The notes under the pieces were generated by a model. That model worked only from the letters and a program-made list of their open reading frames with translations, searched no databases and was not told where the DNA came from. Shown piece after piece: positions 53,986-62,435 of a DNA stretch of 64,000 nucleotides (positions within the stretch are counted from its first letter, which is position 1; each line of letters starts with the position of its first letter). The translations under genes and the position numbers were made by a program. Source of the DNA: Aquimarina amphilecti (lineage in GTDB: Bacteria > Bacteroidota > Bacteroidia > Flavobacteriales > Flavobacteriaceae); NCBI RefSeq assembly GCF_900109375.1, contig NZ_FOAB01000005.1, forward strand, positions 124,001 through 188,000. The letters run 5' to 3'.

Positions 53986-55668
53986 ATGAAGAAAAATGTT
54001 ATTTATATAATCATTGCAGCCTTGATCGGGATGTTTATGGGATATCTTATTTTTGGAGGTGATACAACCAGAGAATCAATAATAGAAAAAGATAATTCAG
54101 CGGAGACTTCAGGTCAAATGTGGACATGTTCGATGCATCCGCAAATTATGCAATCAGAATCTGGAGATTGTCCGATATGTGGTATGGATTTAGTGCATGC
54201 TAGTACTACGCAGCAAGGGCTCTCAGTTGATCAATTTAGTATGACTGAAAATGCAATGGCTTTAGCTAATATTCAGACATCTGTAGTAGGAATGATGAGT
54301 TCTGAATCTAAGGAGGTGAAATTATCGGGTAAGATTAAAGAAAACGAAGAAACTAATACAGTTCAAGTAACCCATTTTTCTGGACGAGTAGAAAAACTCT
54401 TGGTTAATTCGGTAGGAGAGAAAATTTATAAAGGGCAAACAATCGCAATTTTGTATTCTCCAGAATTAGTTGCAGCTCAGCAAGAATTATTAACTGCTGC
54501 GAAATTAAAAAAAGAACAACCAGAGTTATATAAAGCTGTACGAAATAAGTTGAAACTTAGAAAAATTTCAGAAGATCAAATTAGTTTAATAGAATCCTCT
54601 GGAAAGATCAAAGAAACGTTCCCTATTCATTCTCATGTATCGGGAGTAGTTTCTGAAAAGATGGTAGAAGAAGGAAATCATGTTGATAGAGGGCAAATGC
54701 TTTATAAAATTACAAACTTAAATTCACTGTGGGCATCTTTTGATGCTTATGAAAATCAAATTTCTTTGTTAAAAGTTGGACAGCGTATTAAGGTTAAAAC
54801 AAATGCATATCCGAATATGGATTTTGATGCTGAGGTTTCGTTTATAGACCCTATTTTAGATACGAGAACCAGAACGATTAACGTACGGGCAGTAGTCGCA
54901 AACAAAAATGATGTTTTTAAACCTGGAATGTTTATAGAAGGAACTATCGAGGTGATGAGTCAGAAATCTAATAAGACAATTACAATACCTAAAAGTGCTG
55001 TGTTATGGACAGGGAAACGTTCGATTGTATATGTGAAAACCCAATCCGATCGGCCTATTTTTGAGATGAGAGAAGTAGTTCTCGGAACTTCTAATAAAGA
55101 TGAATATGTAATCTTGAATGGTGTACAAGAAGGCGAGATAATTGTGACTAATGGGACTTTTACAGTAGATGCTGCGGCTCAGTTACAAGGTAAAAAATCA
55201 ATGATGAATCGATCTAAAGTAATGTTGCCAGATGACTTCCAAAGAGAATTTAATAAGGCTTTAGTTTCGTATTTTCTTCTAAAAGATGCTTTGGTAGAGA
55301 GTAATACTAGAAATGCATCTATATTTTCTGGAAAAATGCTAAGTGATCTTAGGGGAATAGATACTAAAGAGTTAAAGGGGGAAATTGTTGCCAATGTTAA
55401 GGGGGTTTCAAAATTGTTAGAAGTAATTACTGAAAAAGAAAATTTAATAGATCAGAGAAATCATTTTGTCAGTTTAAATGAAAGTTTGGAATCTTTAGTA
55501 AAAAAAATGGATTACATATCTGATAATATTTATATACAGAAATGCCCGATGGCTGACAATAATAAAGGGGCTATTTGGCTAAGTAAAGAAGAAGAAATAA
55601 GAAACCCATATTTCGGTAATGAAATGCTTACTTGTGGTAGTGTAGTTAGTATATTAGGGAAGAAATGA
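53986..55668 (+). CDS. cusB: CusB-type RND adaptor with metal-binding and DUF3347 domains
   Basis: The protein (560 aa) has an N-terminal membrane anchor, then a heavy-metal-binding domain (MWTCSMHPQI with Cys48, DCPICGMDLV with Cys62 and Cys65), the barrel-sandwich and beta-barrel of an efflux adaptor (VEKLLVNSVGEKIYKGQ, FDAEVSFIDPILDTRTRTINVRA), and a C-terminal DUF3347 domain from about residue 410 (QKCPMADNNKGAIWLS). It should link CusA to TolC and hand over Cu(I)/Ag(I). It is the last gene of the operon and ends before a hairpin. Confidence 0.92.
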   Translation: MKKNVIYIIIAALIGMFMGYLIFGGDTTRESIIEKDNSAETSGQMWTCSMHPQIMQSESGDCPICGMDLVHASTTQQGLSVDQFSMTENAMALANIQTSVVGMMSSESKEVKLSGKIKENEETNTVQVTHFSGRVEKLLVNSVGEKIYKGQTIAILYSPELVAAQQELLTAAKLKKEQPELYKAVRNKLKLRKISEDQISLIESSGKIKETFPIHSHVSGVVSEKMVEEGNHVDRGQMLYKITNLNSLWASFDAYENQISLLKVGQRIKVKTNAYPNMDFDAEVSFIDPILDTRTRTINVRAVVANKNDVFKPGMFIEGTIEVMSQKSNKTITIPKSAVLWTGKRSIVYVKTQSDRPIFEMREVVLGTSNKDEYVILNGVQEGEIIVTNGTFTVDAAAQLQGKKSMMNRSKVMLPDDFQREFNKALVSYFLLKDALVESNTRNASIFSGKMLSDLRGIDTKELKGEIVANVKGVSKLLEVITEKENLIDQRNHFVSLNESLESLVKKMDYISDNIYIQKCPMADNNKGAIWLSKEEEIRNPYFGNEMLTCGSVVSILGKK

Positions 55669-55698
55669 TTTACTTAGAATAATTATATTTAAACCTTT

Positions 55699-55730
55699 AA
55701 ATGTTAAAATATTAACATTTTTCTTTCTTC
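55699..55730 (+). terminator. Terminator of metal efflux operon
   Basis: AAATGTTAA and TTAACATTT pair perfectly around AATA (55699-55720) and are followed by TTCTTTCTTC. It lies 31 bases past the CusB-type gene. Confidence 0.6.
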
Positions 55731-55901
55731 GTAGACTAAAACAACGTATCTTTAATTTAGGGAAATATTGGATTACGTTTTTTATTAGATTACAATCGCT
55801 GGTATTGTTGGGTGTTTTTTTGCTAATTCACCTGCGATACGTTTTGCCGTTATTGCAAAAGTTAGATACTAATAAATGTTGTGGTCAAAAACGAAAGGGA
55901 T

Positions 55902-56660
55902 ATGGTAAAAAAACTACTTTTTATTACATTTTTAGCCTTACTTTTTTCTTGTAAGGAAACTTCTGTCACTTCGATGACCAGTGCTAGTACATTAGCATTG
56001 TTAGAAAAATCAAAGGCCATTCAGTTAAGAGCTGAAAGGGTGGAGAAGAATATGCAAAAATGGCAAGATTCTTTAGATCGATTTGATACTAAGGAGGTCA
56101 CACAAAGTCCAATTAAAGATAGCGAATTTGTAAATATCGAGGAATTATCAAATTATTTCGTGTTAGACATGAAATATGCTACTAAGGATAATTTCTTGAA
56201 AAAGGCAGTATATTCTTGTGCTAAATGCTATGTCAGAGGAGTGGTTGCAAAGGCATTAATTGCGGCCAATAAAGATTTTATGGCAAAAGGGTACAGGATT
56301 AAATTATTTGATTGCTATCGTCCTTACAGTGTGCAGAAGAAAATGTGGAAAATCTTTCCTAATCCCGGTTATGTTGCGGATCCTAAAGGAGGATCGATTC
56401 ATAATAAAGGAGCTGCAGTTGATATAACATTAACTGATTTACAAGGAAATCAATTGGATATGGGAACTAAATTTGATCATTTTGGAAAAGAAGCGCATCA
56501 TTCCTATAAAGCATTATCCGTTGAGGTTATTGCTAATCGTAAACTACTTAGAGAAGTTATGGAAAAACACGGTTTTTCTATTATTAGAACCGAATGGTGG
56601 CATTACAACTTCAAAAATAAGAAGTTTAAGATTTCCGACTTCAAATGGAAATGTGGTTAA
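55902..56660 (+). CDS. VanX-like D-alanyl-D-alanine dipeptidase, lipoprotein
   Basis: The protein starts at the ATG at 55902 (252 aa), seven codons after a GTG, placing a lipoprotein signal (LLFITFLALLFSC, Cys17) at the N-terminus. The M15 zinc motifs are present: GGSIHNKGAAVDIT (His and Asp ligands) and TEWWHYNF (catalytic Glu and third His). The family cleaves D-Ala-D-Ala; in non-resistant bacteria it recycles cell-wall dipeptide. No van gene partners are nearby, so a role in glycopeptide resistance is unlikely. Confidence 0.88.
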   Translation: MVKKLLFITFLALLFSCKETSVTSMTSASTLALLEKSKAIQLRAERVEKNMQKWQDSLDRFDTKEVTQSPIKDSEFVNIEELSNYFVLDMKYATKDNFLKKAVYSCAKCYVRGVVAKALIAANKDFMAKGYRIKLFDCYRPYSVQKKMWKIFPNPGYVADPKGGSIHNKGAAVDITLTDLQGNQLDMGTKFDHFGKEAHHSYKALSVEVIANRKLLREVMEKHGFSIIRTEWWHYNFKNKKFKISDFKWKCG

Positions 56661-56699
56661 AATAAGAATACACTTGTTAAATTCTAAAATTAATGACTA

Positions 56700-57997
56700 T
56701 TATCGGTTAAAAGGGTTTTCATTGATCCAATGAAATCCTCTATTGATTAATAAAAATTCGTTTCGTTCCTTCTTTTTAGTAATTATTTTAAGATTGTCAC
56801 AGTTGTAAGTCCCTTCGAAAATGTAAATGCTATCCTTTATTTTATATGAAAAACTTCTTATATCTGTACTATCACTATATGAAATAAGATTTAATGTTTG
56901 TGTTATGGAATCTGTTTTTTCTTTAAGCCGAATAAACATTTCATCCATAGTTTGAATATTACTATATCGTTTATCTACTATTAAACGTTTCCAGCGAATC
57001 GTATCTGTTGTAAGTGGCGGTAAGGTGTCATTATTTTTAATAAATTCTTTTACTTCATAAATTCCAAATAAAGCTGTTTTTGGTGCTTTTTTACCCCATT
57101 GTTTTTCGCCTTCAATAGAACCATCAATGTTTGTGTAAAACAGATATCCTATAACTATGATTTTGATCGATATTGCTGCTATTGTTAATTTTTTCTTGGC
57201 GAAGTATTTTGGGATGTTTTTTGGTTGAACTGCTTTGTTTAAAATAAAGAAATTTATGATTTTGCTAATATCCGGTGCTAATAAGAAAAGCCCCATTGTC
57301 GTTAATAGACCACTGTATAATTTTACAGGGATGTCATAACTCATATTCATCATAAATACATTGAACATTACCCCTACAACCATAAATGCGCCTAAAAGTG
57401 TAGTTTTTCTAAAAATCAATAATATTCCAGCAAAGATTTCCGCATAACCCGAAAATTTAGTGTAGGTATCGCTATATTCCATGAAGTTCCACATCAATCC
57501 CATGGGAGATTGATTTCCAAAAGTTTTGATAAGATCTATATTTCTTAATTCCAAAAATTGAAGAGTAAAAGCTTTAGAAAATCCATAAGAAAACATAGTT
57601 GCGATTAAATAATACCTTACAAGAGTTCTTGTGTAAAGTAATAACTTATTATAGTTAGATCTTTTTAAATCAATGATACTCCATATGATAGTAACAATAA
57701 CTGAGATGTATAGATATACAAATTGAAAAACATAATCAGCAGTAGTATCGCCGCTACCTGAAGGTTTCATGGATATTTCATAACCGATATTTAAAATGTT
57801 TTTTCCAGACCAAATGCATAACTGTTCAAATCCATCATAATAAAAAGAAAAATATTCCCCATTCCAGGAATCAAACCGATATAATAGAAGGGAAATGGGA
57901 AAATATTTAGAAAAAGATAAACAAAAGAGAATCGAAAAATAATTTTAGTTGATAACTTCCATTTATCTTGATTATTGATATTTTGTCTGACTGGCAT
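56700..57997 (-). pseudogene. DoxX-like membrane protein gene, frameshifted
   Basis: Two adjoining frames on the minus strand look like one protein: the N-terminal part from the ATG at 57997 (MPVRQN..., two hydrophobic helices, ending FGLEKTF at a stop near 57791) and the C-terminal part (multi-helix region then a soluble domain). Reading the second frame upstream of its ATG at 57770 gives a continuous coding stretch (YYDGFEQLCIWSG and NIGYEISMKPSGSGDTT), which is typical of the family. One missing base in the T-rich stretch near 57845-57855 would explain the break. It is either a true pseudogene, a slippage site, or a sequencing error. Confidence 0.65.
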
Positions 57998-58052
57998 TTG
58001 ATTGATGATTTGTGATATTACTTTTATAAGACTACAAGTGTAGTTAAAAGTT

Positions 58053-58088
58053 ACAAAAAAAACAGCATCCGCTAAAAGCGAATGCTGT
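58053..58088 (-). terminator. Terminator of malate synthase gene
   Basis: ACAGCATCCGC and GCGAATGCTGT pair over 11 bases (one mismatch) around a five-base loop; on the minus strand a run of eight Ts follows. It lies about 95 bases past the aceB stop. Confidence 0.75.
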
Positions 58089-58183
58089 AAGAGCACAATT
58101 ATAAAATCGGAAAAAATTAGAATTGTTTAACTGCAGTGTGGTAGCTTTTAAAGCTTCTCAACCATTTAATTTTAATCTACTTA

Positions 58184-59782
58184 CTATAAGTATTTATAAG
58201 CCTGTGTTGTCAAAAACTCTTCAAATCTCTCGTTCGTAACTAAGTTGTGAAATATCTGAACTGCGTTTTGATAATTTTCGCTGTCAAATAGAGTTTTTCC
58301 AGCTTGATCTTCTATAGTCTTTAATTCATCTTCAAAAAGAATATGAAACATATTAGAATTAAGTCGTAATCCATTATCTAATTTTACCTCGTTTTTAAGC
58401 CATTGCCAGATTTGGGTCCTGCTAATTTCGGCAGTAGCGGCATCTTCCATAAGGTCATATAAAGCTACAGCTCCATTACCCCCTAGCCAAGTTGCGATAT
58501 AATGAATTCCGACATTGATATTATCTCTGATCCCTTTTTCTGTTATAGTTCCTTGAGGAATTTCTAAAAGATCTTCTTCAGTTACTATAACATCATCTCT
58601 TTTTACATCTAATTGATTAGCTTCTTGCATGTGCATATCAAAAACGCGCATTGCTAGTGGTACTAATCCTGGATGTGCAACCCAAGTTCCATCATGACCA
58701 TTTTTTACTTCACGTTCTTTATCTGCTTTTACTTTAGCAAAAGCTAGTTTGTTTCTTTCATCATCACTTTTGATAGGAATTTGAGCTGCCATACCGCCTA
58801 TAGCTAGTATGTTTCTTTTGTGACATCTTTGTATAACTCTCTTACTATATGCATCCATAAATGGGCTTGTCATAGTTACCTGAGCCCGATCCGGAACCAC
58901 AAAACCTTTGTGGTTTCTTAGTTTTTTAATATAGCTGAATATATAATCCCATCTTCCGCAATTTAATCCAACAATATGTTCCTTTAACGCATAGATGATT
59001 TCATCTAATTGGAAGCTAGCAGTAATCGTTTCTACAAGAACAGTTACTTTTATAGTAGCGTGCTCAAGACCGAGATATTCTTCAGAAAAGTCGATCACAT
59101 CGTTCCACCAGATTGCTTCTGTAAAATGTTCTAATTTAGGTATGTAATAGTAAGGTGCGGTCCCATTTTCTTTTAATTGCTCGTTGTTATGGAATACATA
59201 CAGAGCAAAATCAAATAAAGAAGCACTAATCTCATTATTTTCTATGAGAAGATGTTTTTCATTAAGATGTAATCCCCTAGGGCGTACAATTAATGTTGCT
59301 ACTTCTTCATTTAACTGATAGGTTTTATCTTTCTTAGGGTTATAGAACGAGATAGTTTTATTAACGGCATCCATAAGGTTTTTTTGTCCTTGTAAACAGT
59401 TTTCCCATAAGGGAGCATTACTGTCTTCGAAATCTGCCATAAATGTTTTTGCACCTGAATTTAATGCGTTAATGACCATTTTTCTGTCGACAGGACCCGT
59501 TATCTCAACTCTTCGATCCTGAAGATCTGAAGGAATTGGAGCCGCTGACCATTCGCTATTGCGAATTTCCTTAGTGTTTTCCGGAAATGCGGGATAAGTT
59601 TCTAGATCAAACAGTTGTTGCTGTTGTTCTCTATTTCTTAAAAGTGCTAATCGTCTTCCGTCAAAACGATTATGCAAAGCTTCAAGAAAAGCTAAAGCAC
59701 CATCCGTTAGAATCTCTGGATGATAATTTTTCACCTCTTTAGTAAAGCTAATTTTCTGACTTAGGTTTGTTTGAGTTTCCAT
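58184..59782 (-). CDS. aceB: Malate synthase A
   Basis: The enzyme condenses glyoxylate and acetyl-CoA to malate in the glyoxylate cycle, allowing growth on acetate or fatty acids. The start is the ATG at 59782 (532 aa, usual length); the frame upstream to 59881 crosses the promoter region. Conserved blocks are LIVRPRGLHL, KLEHFTEAIWWNDV, VLVETITASFQLDEIIYALKEH and GLNCGRWDYIFS. Isocitrate lyase is not in the window. It is divergent from the RamB/ScfR-like regulator across a 119-base region with palindromes. Confidence 0.95.
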   Translation of the reverse strand: METQTNLSQKISFTKEVKNYHPEILTDGALAFLEALHNRFDGRRLALLRNREQQQQLFDLETYPAFPENTKEIRNSEWSAAPIPSDLQDRRVEITGPVDRKMVINALNSGAKTFMADFEDSNAPLWENCLQGQKNLMDAVNKTISFYNPKKDKTYQLNEEVATLIVRPRGLHLNEKHLLIENNEISASLFDFALYVFHNNEQLKENGTAPYYYIPKLEHFTEAIWWNDVIDFSEEYLGLEHATIKVTVLVETITASFQLDEIIYALKEHIVGLNCGRWDYIFSYIKKLRNHKGFVVPDRAQVTMTSPFMDAYSKRVIQRCHKRNILAIGGMAAQIPIKSDDERNKLAFAKVKADKEREVKNGHDGTWVAHPGLVPLAMRVFDMHMQEANQLDVKRDDVIVTEEDLLEIPQGTITEKGIRDNINVGIHYIATWLGGNGAVALYDLMEDAATAEISRTQIWQWLKNEVKLDNGLRLNSNMFHILFEDELKTIEDQAGKTLFDSENYQNAVQIFHNLVTNERFEEFLTTQAYKYL

Positions 59783-59802
59783 AACTATATCGTTTGAGTG
59801 AA

Positions 59803-59834
59803 CAATATTAAAAAAAAGTTTTTTATAAAACAAG
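59803..59834 (-). promoter_or_regulatory. Promoter of aceB
   Basis: On the minus strand CTTG (59831-59834), a 20-nt spacer and TAATATTG (59803-59810, one mismatch to TAnnTTTG) form a promoter. The -33 end touches the palindrome at 59833-59846, so a regulator bound there could act on it. Confidence 0.5.
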
Positions 59835-59846
59835 CGAACGTTCGCT
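59833..59846. promoter_or_regulatory. Palindromic candidate operator in aceB/regulator gap
   Basis: AGCGAACGTTCGCT is a perfect 14-base palindrome (TTCGC half-sites). A related TTCGC half-site occurs at 59875-59879, after the inverted repeat. It is a candidate binding site for the adjacent XRE regulator. Confidence 0.5.
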
Positions 59847-59852
59847 AAATGT

Positions 59853-59877
59853 GAATATTTTGTTTTTGAAAATATTC
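59853..59877. repeat. Inverted repeat in aceB/regulator gap
   Basis: GAATATTTT and AAAATATTC (nine bases each) flank a seven-base spacer. The repeat overlaps the -33 element of the plus-strand promoter, consistent with autoregulation. Confidence 0.45.
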
Positions 59878-59896
59878 GCAAAAATTCCTACTTTTG
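59865..59896 (+). promoter_or_regulatory. Promoter of RamB/ScfR-like regulator gene
   Basis: TTTG (59865-59868), a 20-nt spacer and TACTTTTG (59889-59896) match the Bacteroidetes consensus. The -7 element ends five bases before the ATG at 59902, so the mRNA would be almost leaderless. Confidence 0.6.
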
Positions 59897-59901
59897 GCTT
59901 T

Positions 59902-61383
59902 ATGGCAATAGCAGAAGAATATATTAGATTAATTTTTGGTCTGAAAATCAAGCAGATACGAACAGATAAAGATTTATCGCTTTTTGGTTTATCCAAATTA
60001 AGTGGATTGTCAAAATCTTATTTGAATGAGATAGAAAAAGGAAAAAAATATCCAAAAACGGATAAAATAATTAAGCTAGCGGAGACCTTAGAGGTACCTT
60101 ACGATAGCCTAGTGTCCTTAAAATTAGATAAAAACCTTGCTCCTATTGGAGAGATTTTACAGTCAGGAATTCTTGATGAAATTCCGTTAGAGTTATTCGG
60201 AATTCAGCAAAGTGATCTTATAGATATTATTGCCAATGCTCCTTCTAAAGTAAATGCTTTTATAAGTACTATCATTGAAATTGCTCAACATTATAATATG
60301 AGTAGAGAAGGTTTTTATTTAGCTTCTTTGCGATCTTATCAGGAAGCGCATAATAACTTTTTCAAAGACTTAGAAGATACTGCAATACGATTTGCTAATT
60401 CCTATCAATTAGAGTTGTCTGGCGAAATAAAGGCGGCAGAATTAGAAGAGATCTTAATTGAAGAATACGGATATACTATAAATACATCAGGAATACCTCA
60501 CCACGAAGAGTTGGATAATCTGAGATCAGTATTTGTTCCTTCTACAAAAACATTGTTGTTGTCGGATAGAGTGGATGAGCCTCAGAAAACATTTATTTAT
60601 GCCAAGGAATTAGGGTATCAATATATGGAGATCAAAGAACGACCTTATACTTTTTCTTGGATACGTTATGATAATTTTGAAGAGGTATTGCATAATTTTT
60701 ATGCTTCCTATTTTGCAGGGGCTTTAATTATACCAAGAAATCATTTAAAGGGGCATCTAAAAGATCTTTTTGGAGCAAAACGTTTCTCAGAAAAAGCCTT
60801 TCATAAAATAATGAAGTTATATAATGCTTCGCCAGAATCTTTTTACCAACGTCTGACTAATATTTTACCGAAGGATTTTGGAATGCAGAATGTTTTCTTT
60901 TTAAGGTTTACGCATAAAAAAGGAATGGAGCGGTTTAATTTAGTTAAGGAATTACATATTACTCATCAACAGCAGCCTCATGCAAATGAGATCAATGAAC
61001 ATTATTGCAGAAGATGGATGGCTATCAAAACATTACAGCATAGTGCAAATGAGGATTTATCTTATTCCTTTGATATTCAGATTTCTGATTATGCAGATAC
61101 TGATCAACAATACCTAGTGTTTACTTCAGCTACTAAAGATCCATTCAGAAAAGATTATTATAGGAGTATAGGTATTGGGTTTTTAATATCTTCATCTTTA
61201 GAGAAAAAGATTAGTTTTGTTAATGATGCTAAAATACCAAAGGTAAAAGTCGGAGTTACCTGTGAATCTTGTTCTATTATGGATTGTGAAGTTAGAAAAG
61301 CACCGCCAAAACGATTGTTAGCAAAAGAAAAATTTAAACGGACCTCTCGATTGGTAGCAGATATTGTAAAAGAATATTCTTGA
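59902..61383 (+). CDS. XRE regulator with ImmA/IrrE-type and ScfR/RamB domains
   Basis: The protein starts at the ATG at 59902 (493 aa), since the frame upstream to 59851 runs through the promoter. It has an N-terminal HTH_3 domain (KIKQIRTDKDLSLFGLSKLSGLSKSY...), a middle ImmA/IrrE-like region and a C-terminal DUF2083 domain with a Cys cluster (VTCESCSIMDCEV). The closest known group is the short-chain fatty acyl-responsive RamB/ScfR family, which controls glyoxylate-cycle genes in actinobacteria. Its place opposite aceB supports the same role here. The ligand is not shown. Confidence 0.85.
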   Translation: MAIAEEYIRLIFGLKIKQIRTDKDLSLFGLSKLSGLSKSYLNEIEKGKKYPKTDKIIKLAETLEVPYDSLVSLKLDKNLAPIGEILQSGILDEIPLELFGIQQSDLIDIIANAPSKVNAFISTIIEIAQHYNMSREGFYLASLRSYQEAHNNFFKDLEDTAIRFANSYQLELSGEIKAAELEEILIEEYGYTINTSGIPHHEELDNLRSVFVPSTKTLLLSDRVDEPQKTFIYAKELGYQYMEIKERPYTFSWIRYDNFEEVLHNFYASYFAGALIIPRNHLKGHLKDLFGAKRFSEKAFHKIMKLYNASPESFYQRLTNILPKDFGMQNVFFLRFTHKKGMERFNLVKELHITHQQQPHANEINEHYCRRWMAIKTLQHSANEDLSYSFDIQISDYADTDQQYLVFTSATKDPFRKDYYRSIGIGFLISSSLEKKISFVNDAKIPKVKVGVTCESCSIMDCEVRKAPPKRLLAKEKFKRTSRLVADIVKEYS

Positions 61384-61403
61384 TTATAAGGATGGTTTAG
61401 GGG

Positions 61404-62174
61404 TTAATTAAATACGTTCCCTAATTTATTTAAATATTGAGACGTAGTTTCTTTTAAGTATACGCCCATAGCGATAGCTGTTTTGTCTAGTAGATTCATT
61501 TTGAAAAATGAATAATCAAAGTGATGTAGTTGTCCACTTGTTAAGGAAGTACGTTTTTGTACTAAAATTTCGCATTCAGAACTGGAGATATTGTTGATGC
61601 CCCCTACATCAATATATATACGCAGTCGATCTTCTGTATTGGTCAAAGCTTCTTCTAAAATGGATAAGCTGTTTGCTGCATCTGCAAGAATTTTTCGTTG
61701 TGTATTGATATGATCAATTGCTATTTCTTTATCAGACTGTACTTGTTTATCTGTCTTTTGGATGGAGTAATAATCAGTATCAATATCACGATTAAACTGT
61801 TTGATAGTTTGTAAATGAATATGCCCTAAGTCTCGCATAGGTGCTATAATAGCTGTGAATTTAGATTGAAGTACTGTGTAATACGATCGTTCGTTGGCTA
61901 ATGAACCTTGATCATGTTTGTCGTTAGAAATTAAGAAAAAATCTAATACTCCTTTTTCGACTTCGTAATCTACAGCCCTGGTGCGAGTTAATAATTGAGA
62001 AAATGGTTCTGCCTTTGAATTAAATTGTTTAATTAGTGCTAGTATCTCATCCAGAGATTCTTTTCCTATCTCTTGAAAACGATCATTGTCAAAGTTTATA
62101 GGTTCAGATTTCTGATTGTTAGATTTGGTCTGCTTTCCATCTTCTTCAAATAAGTCATCATATAGACTAGGCAT
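61404..62174 (-). CDS. Hypothetical protein, unknown
   Basis: The protein (256 aa) has no signal peptide. It begins with an acidic, low-complexity segment and then is mostly helical (IQKTDKQVQSDKEIAIDHINTQRKILADAANSLSILEEAL), with a beta-rich part near residues 185-205 and no recognisable motif. It is convergent with the regulator gene (20 bases between stops). I do not recognise a family and offer no function. Confidence 0.6.
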   Translation of the reverse strand: MPSLYDDLFEEDGKQTKSNNQKSEPINFDNDRFQEIGKESLDEILALIKQFNSKAEPFSQLLTRTRAVDYEVEKGVLDFFLISNDKHDQGSLANERSYYTVLQSKFTAIIAPMRDLGHIHLQTIKQFNRDIDTDYYSIQKTDKQVQSDKEIAIDHINTQRKILADAANSLSILEEALTNTEDRLRIYIDVGGINNISSSECEILVQKRTSLTSGQLHHFDYSFFKMNLLDKTAIAMGVYLKETTSQYLNKLGNVFN

Positions 62175-62435
62175 GCTACTATCGAAAATTAAAGTTTATT
62201 AAAATTATCTTCTTTAAATTCAAAGATACTGTTTTTAGGAAAGGGGACAATAGTGAAAAATTAGTTATAAGCTTTGTTCATCTCTTAGGATTAATACTAG
62301 TTTTAAATAAAGAAACTACTATCCTTATTTTTTTTAATAATCAGATTTTATGTCTTCATTAAAATGATCAAATATTTTCCAATATTTTGATTTAATTTTA
62401 AAATAAGAATAATGATCTTGATGTATTGTGCTGAG
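62175..62435. other. Intergenic region
   Basis: This 261-base gap separates two minus-strand genes. It is AT-rich with no clear hairpin, promoter or reading frame; the promoter of the 61404 gene is probably here but was not identified. Confidence 0.4.

Noticed and set aside
55902..56660. Vancomycin resistance gene (vanX)
   Set aside because: The M15 motifs fit, but there is no vanH, vanA, vanR or vanS nearby, and the lipoprotein anchor fits cell-wall recycling.
59783..59881. Malate synthase starting at 59881 and regulator starting at 59851
   Set aside because: Both extensions run through promoters and palindromes in the shared gap; the ATGs at 59782 and 59902 give family-typical lengths.
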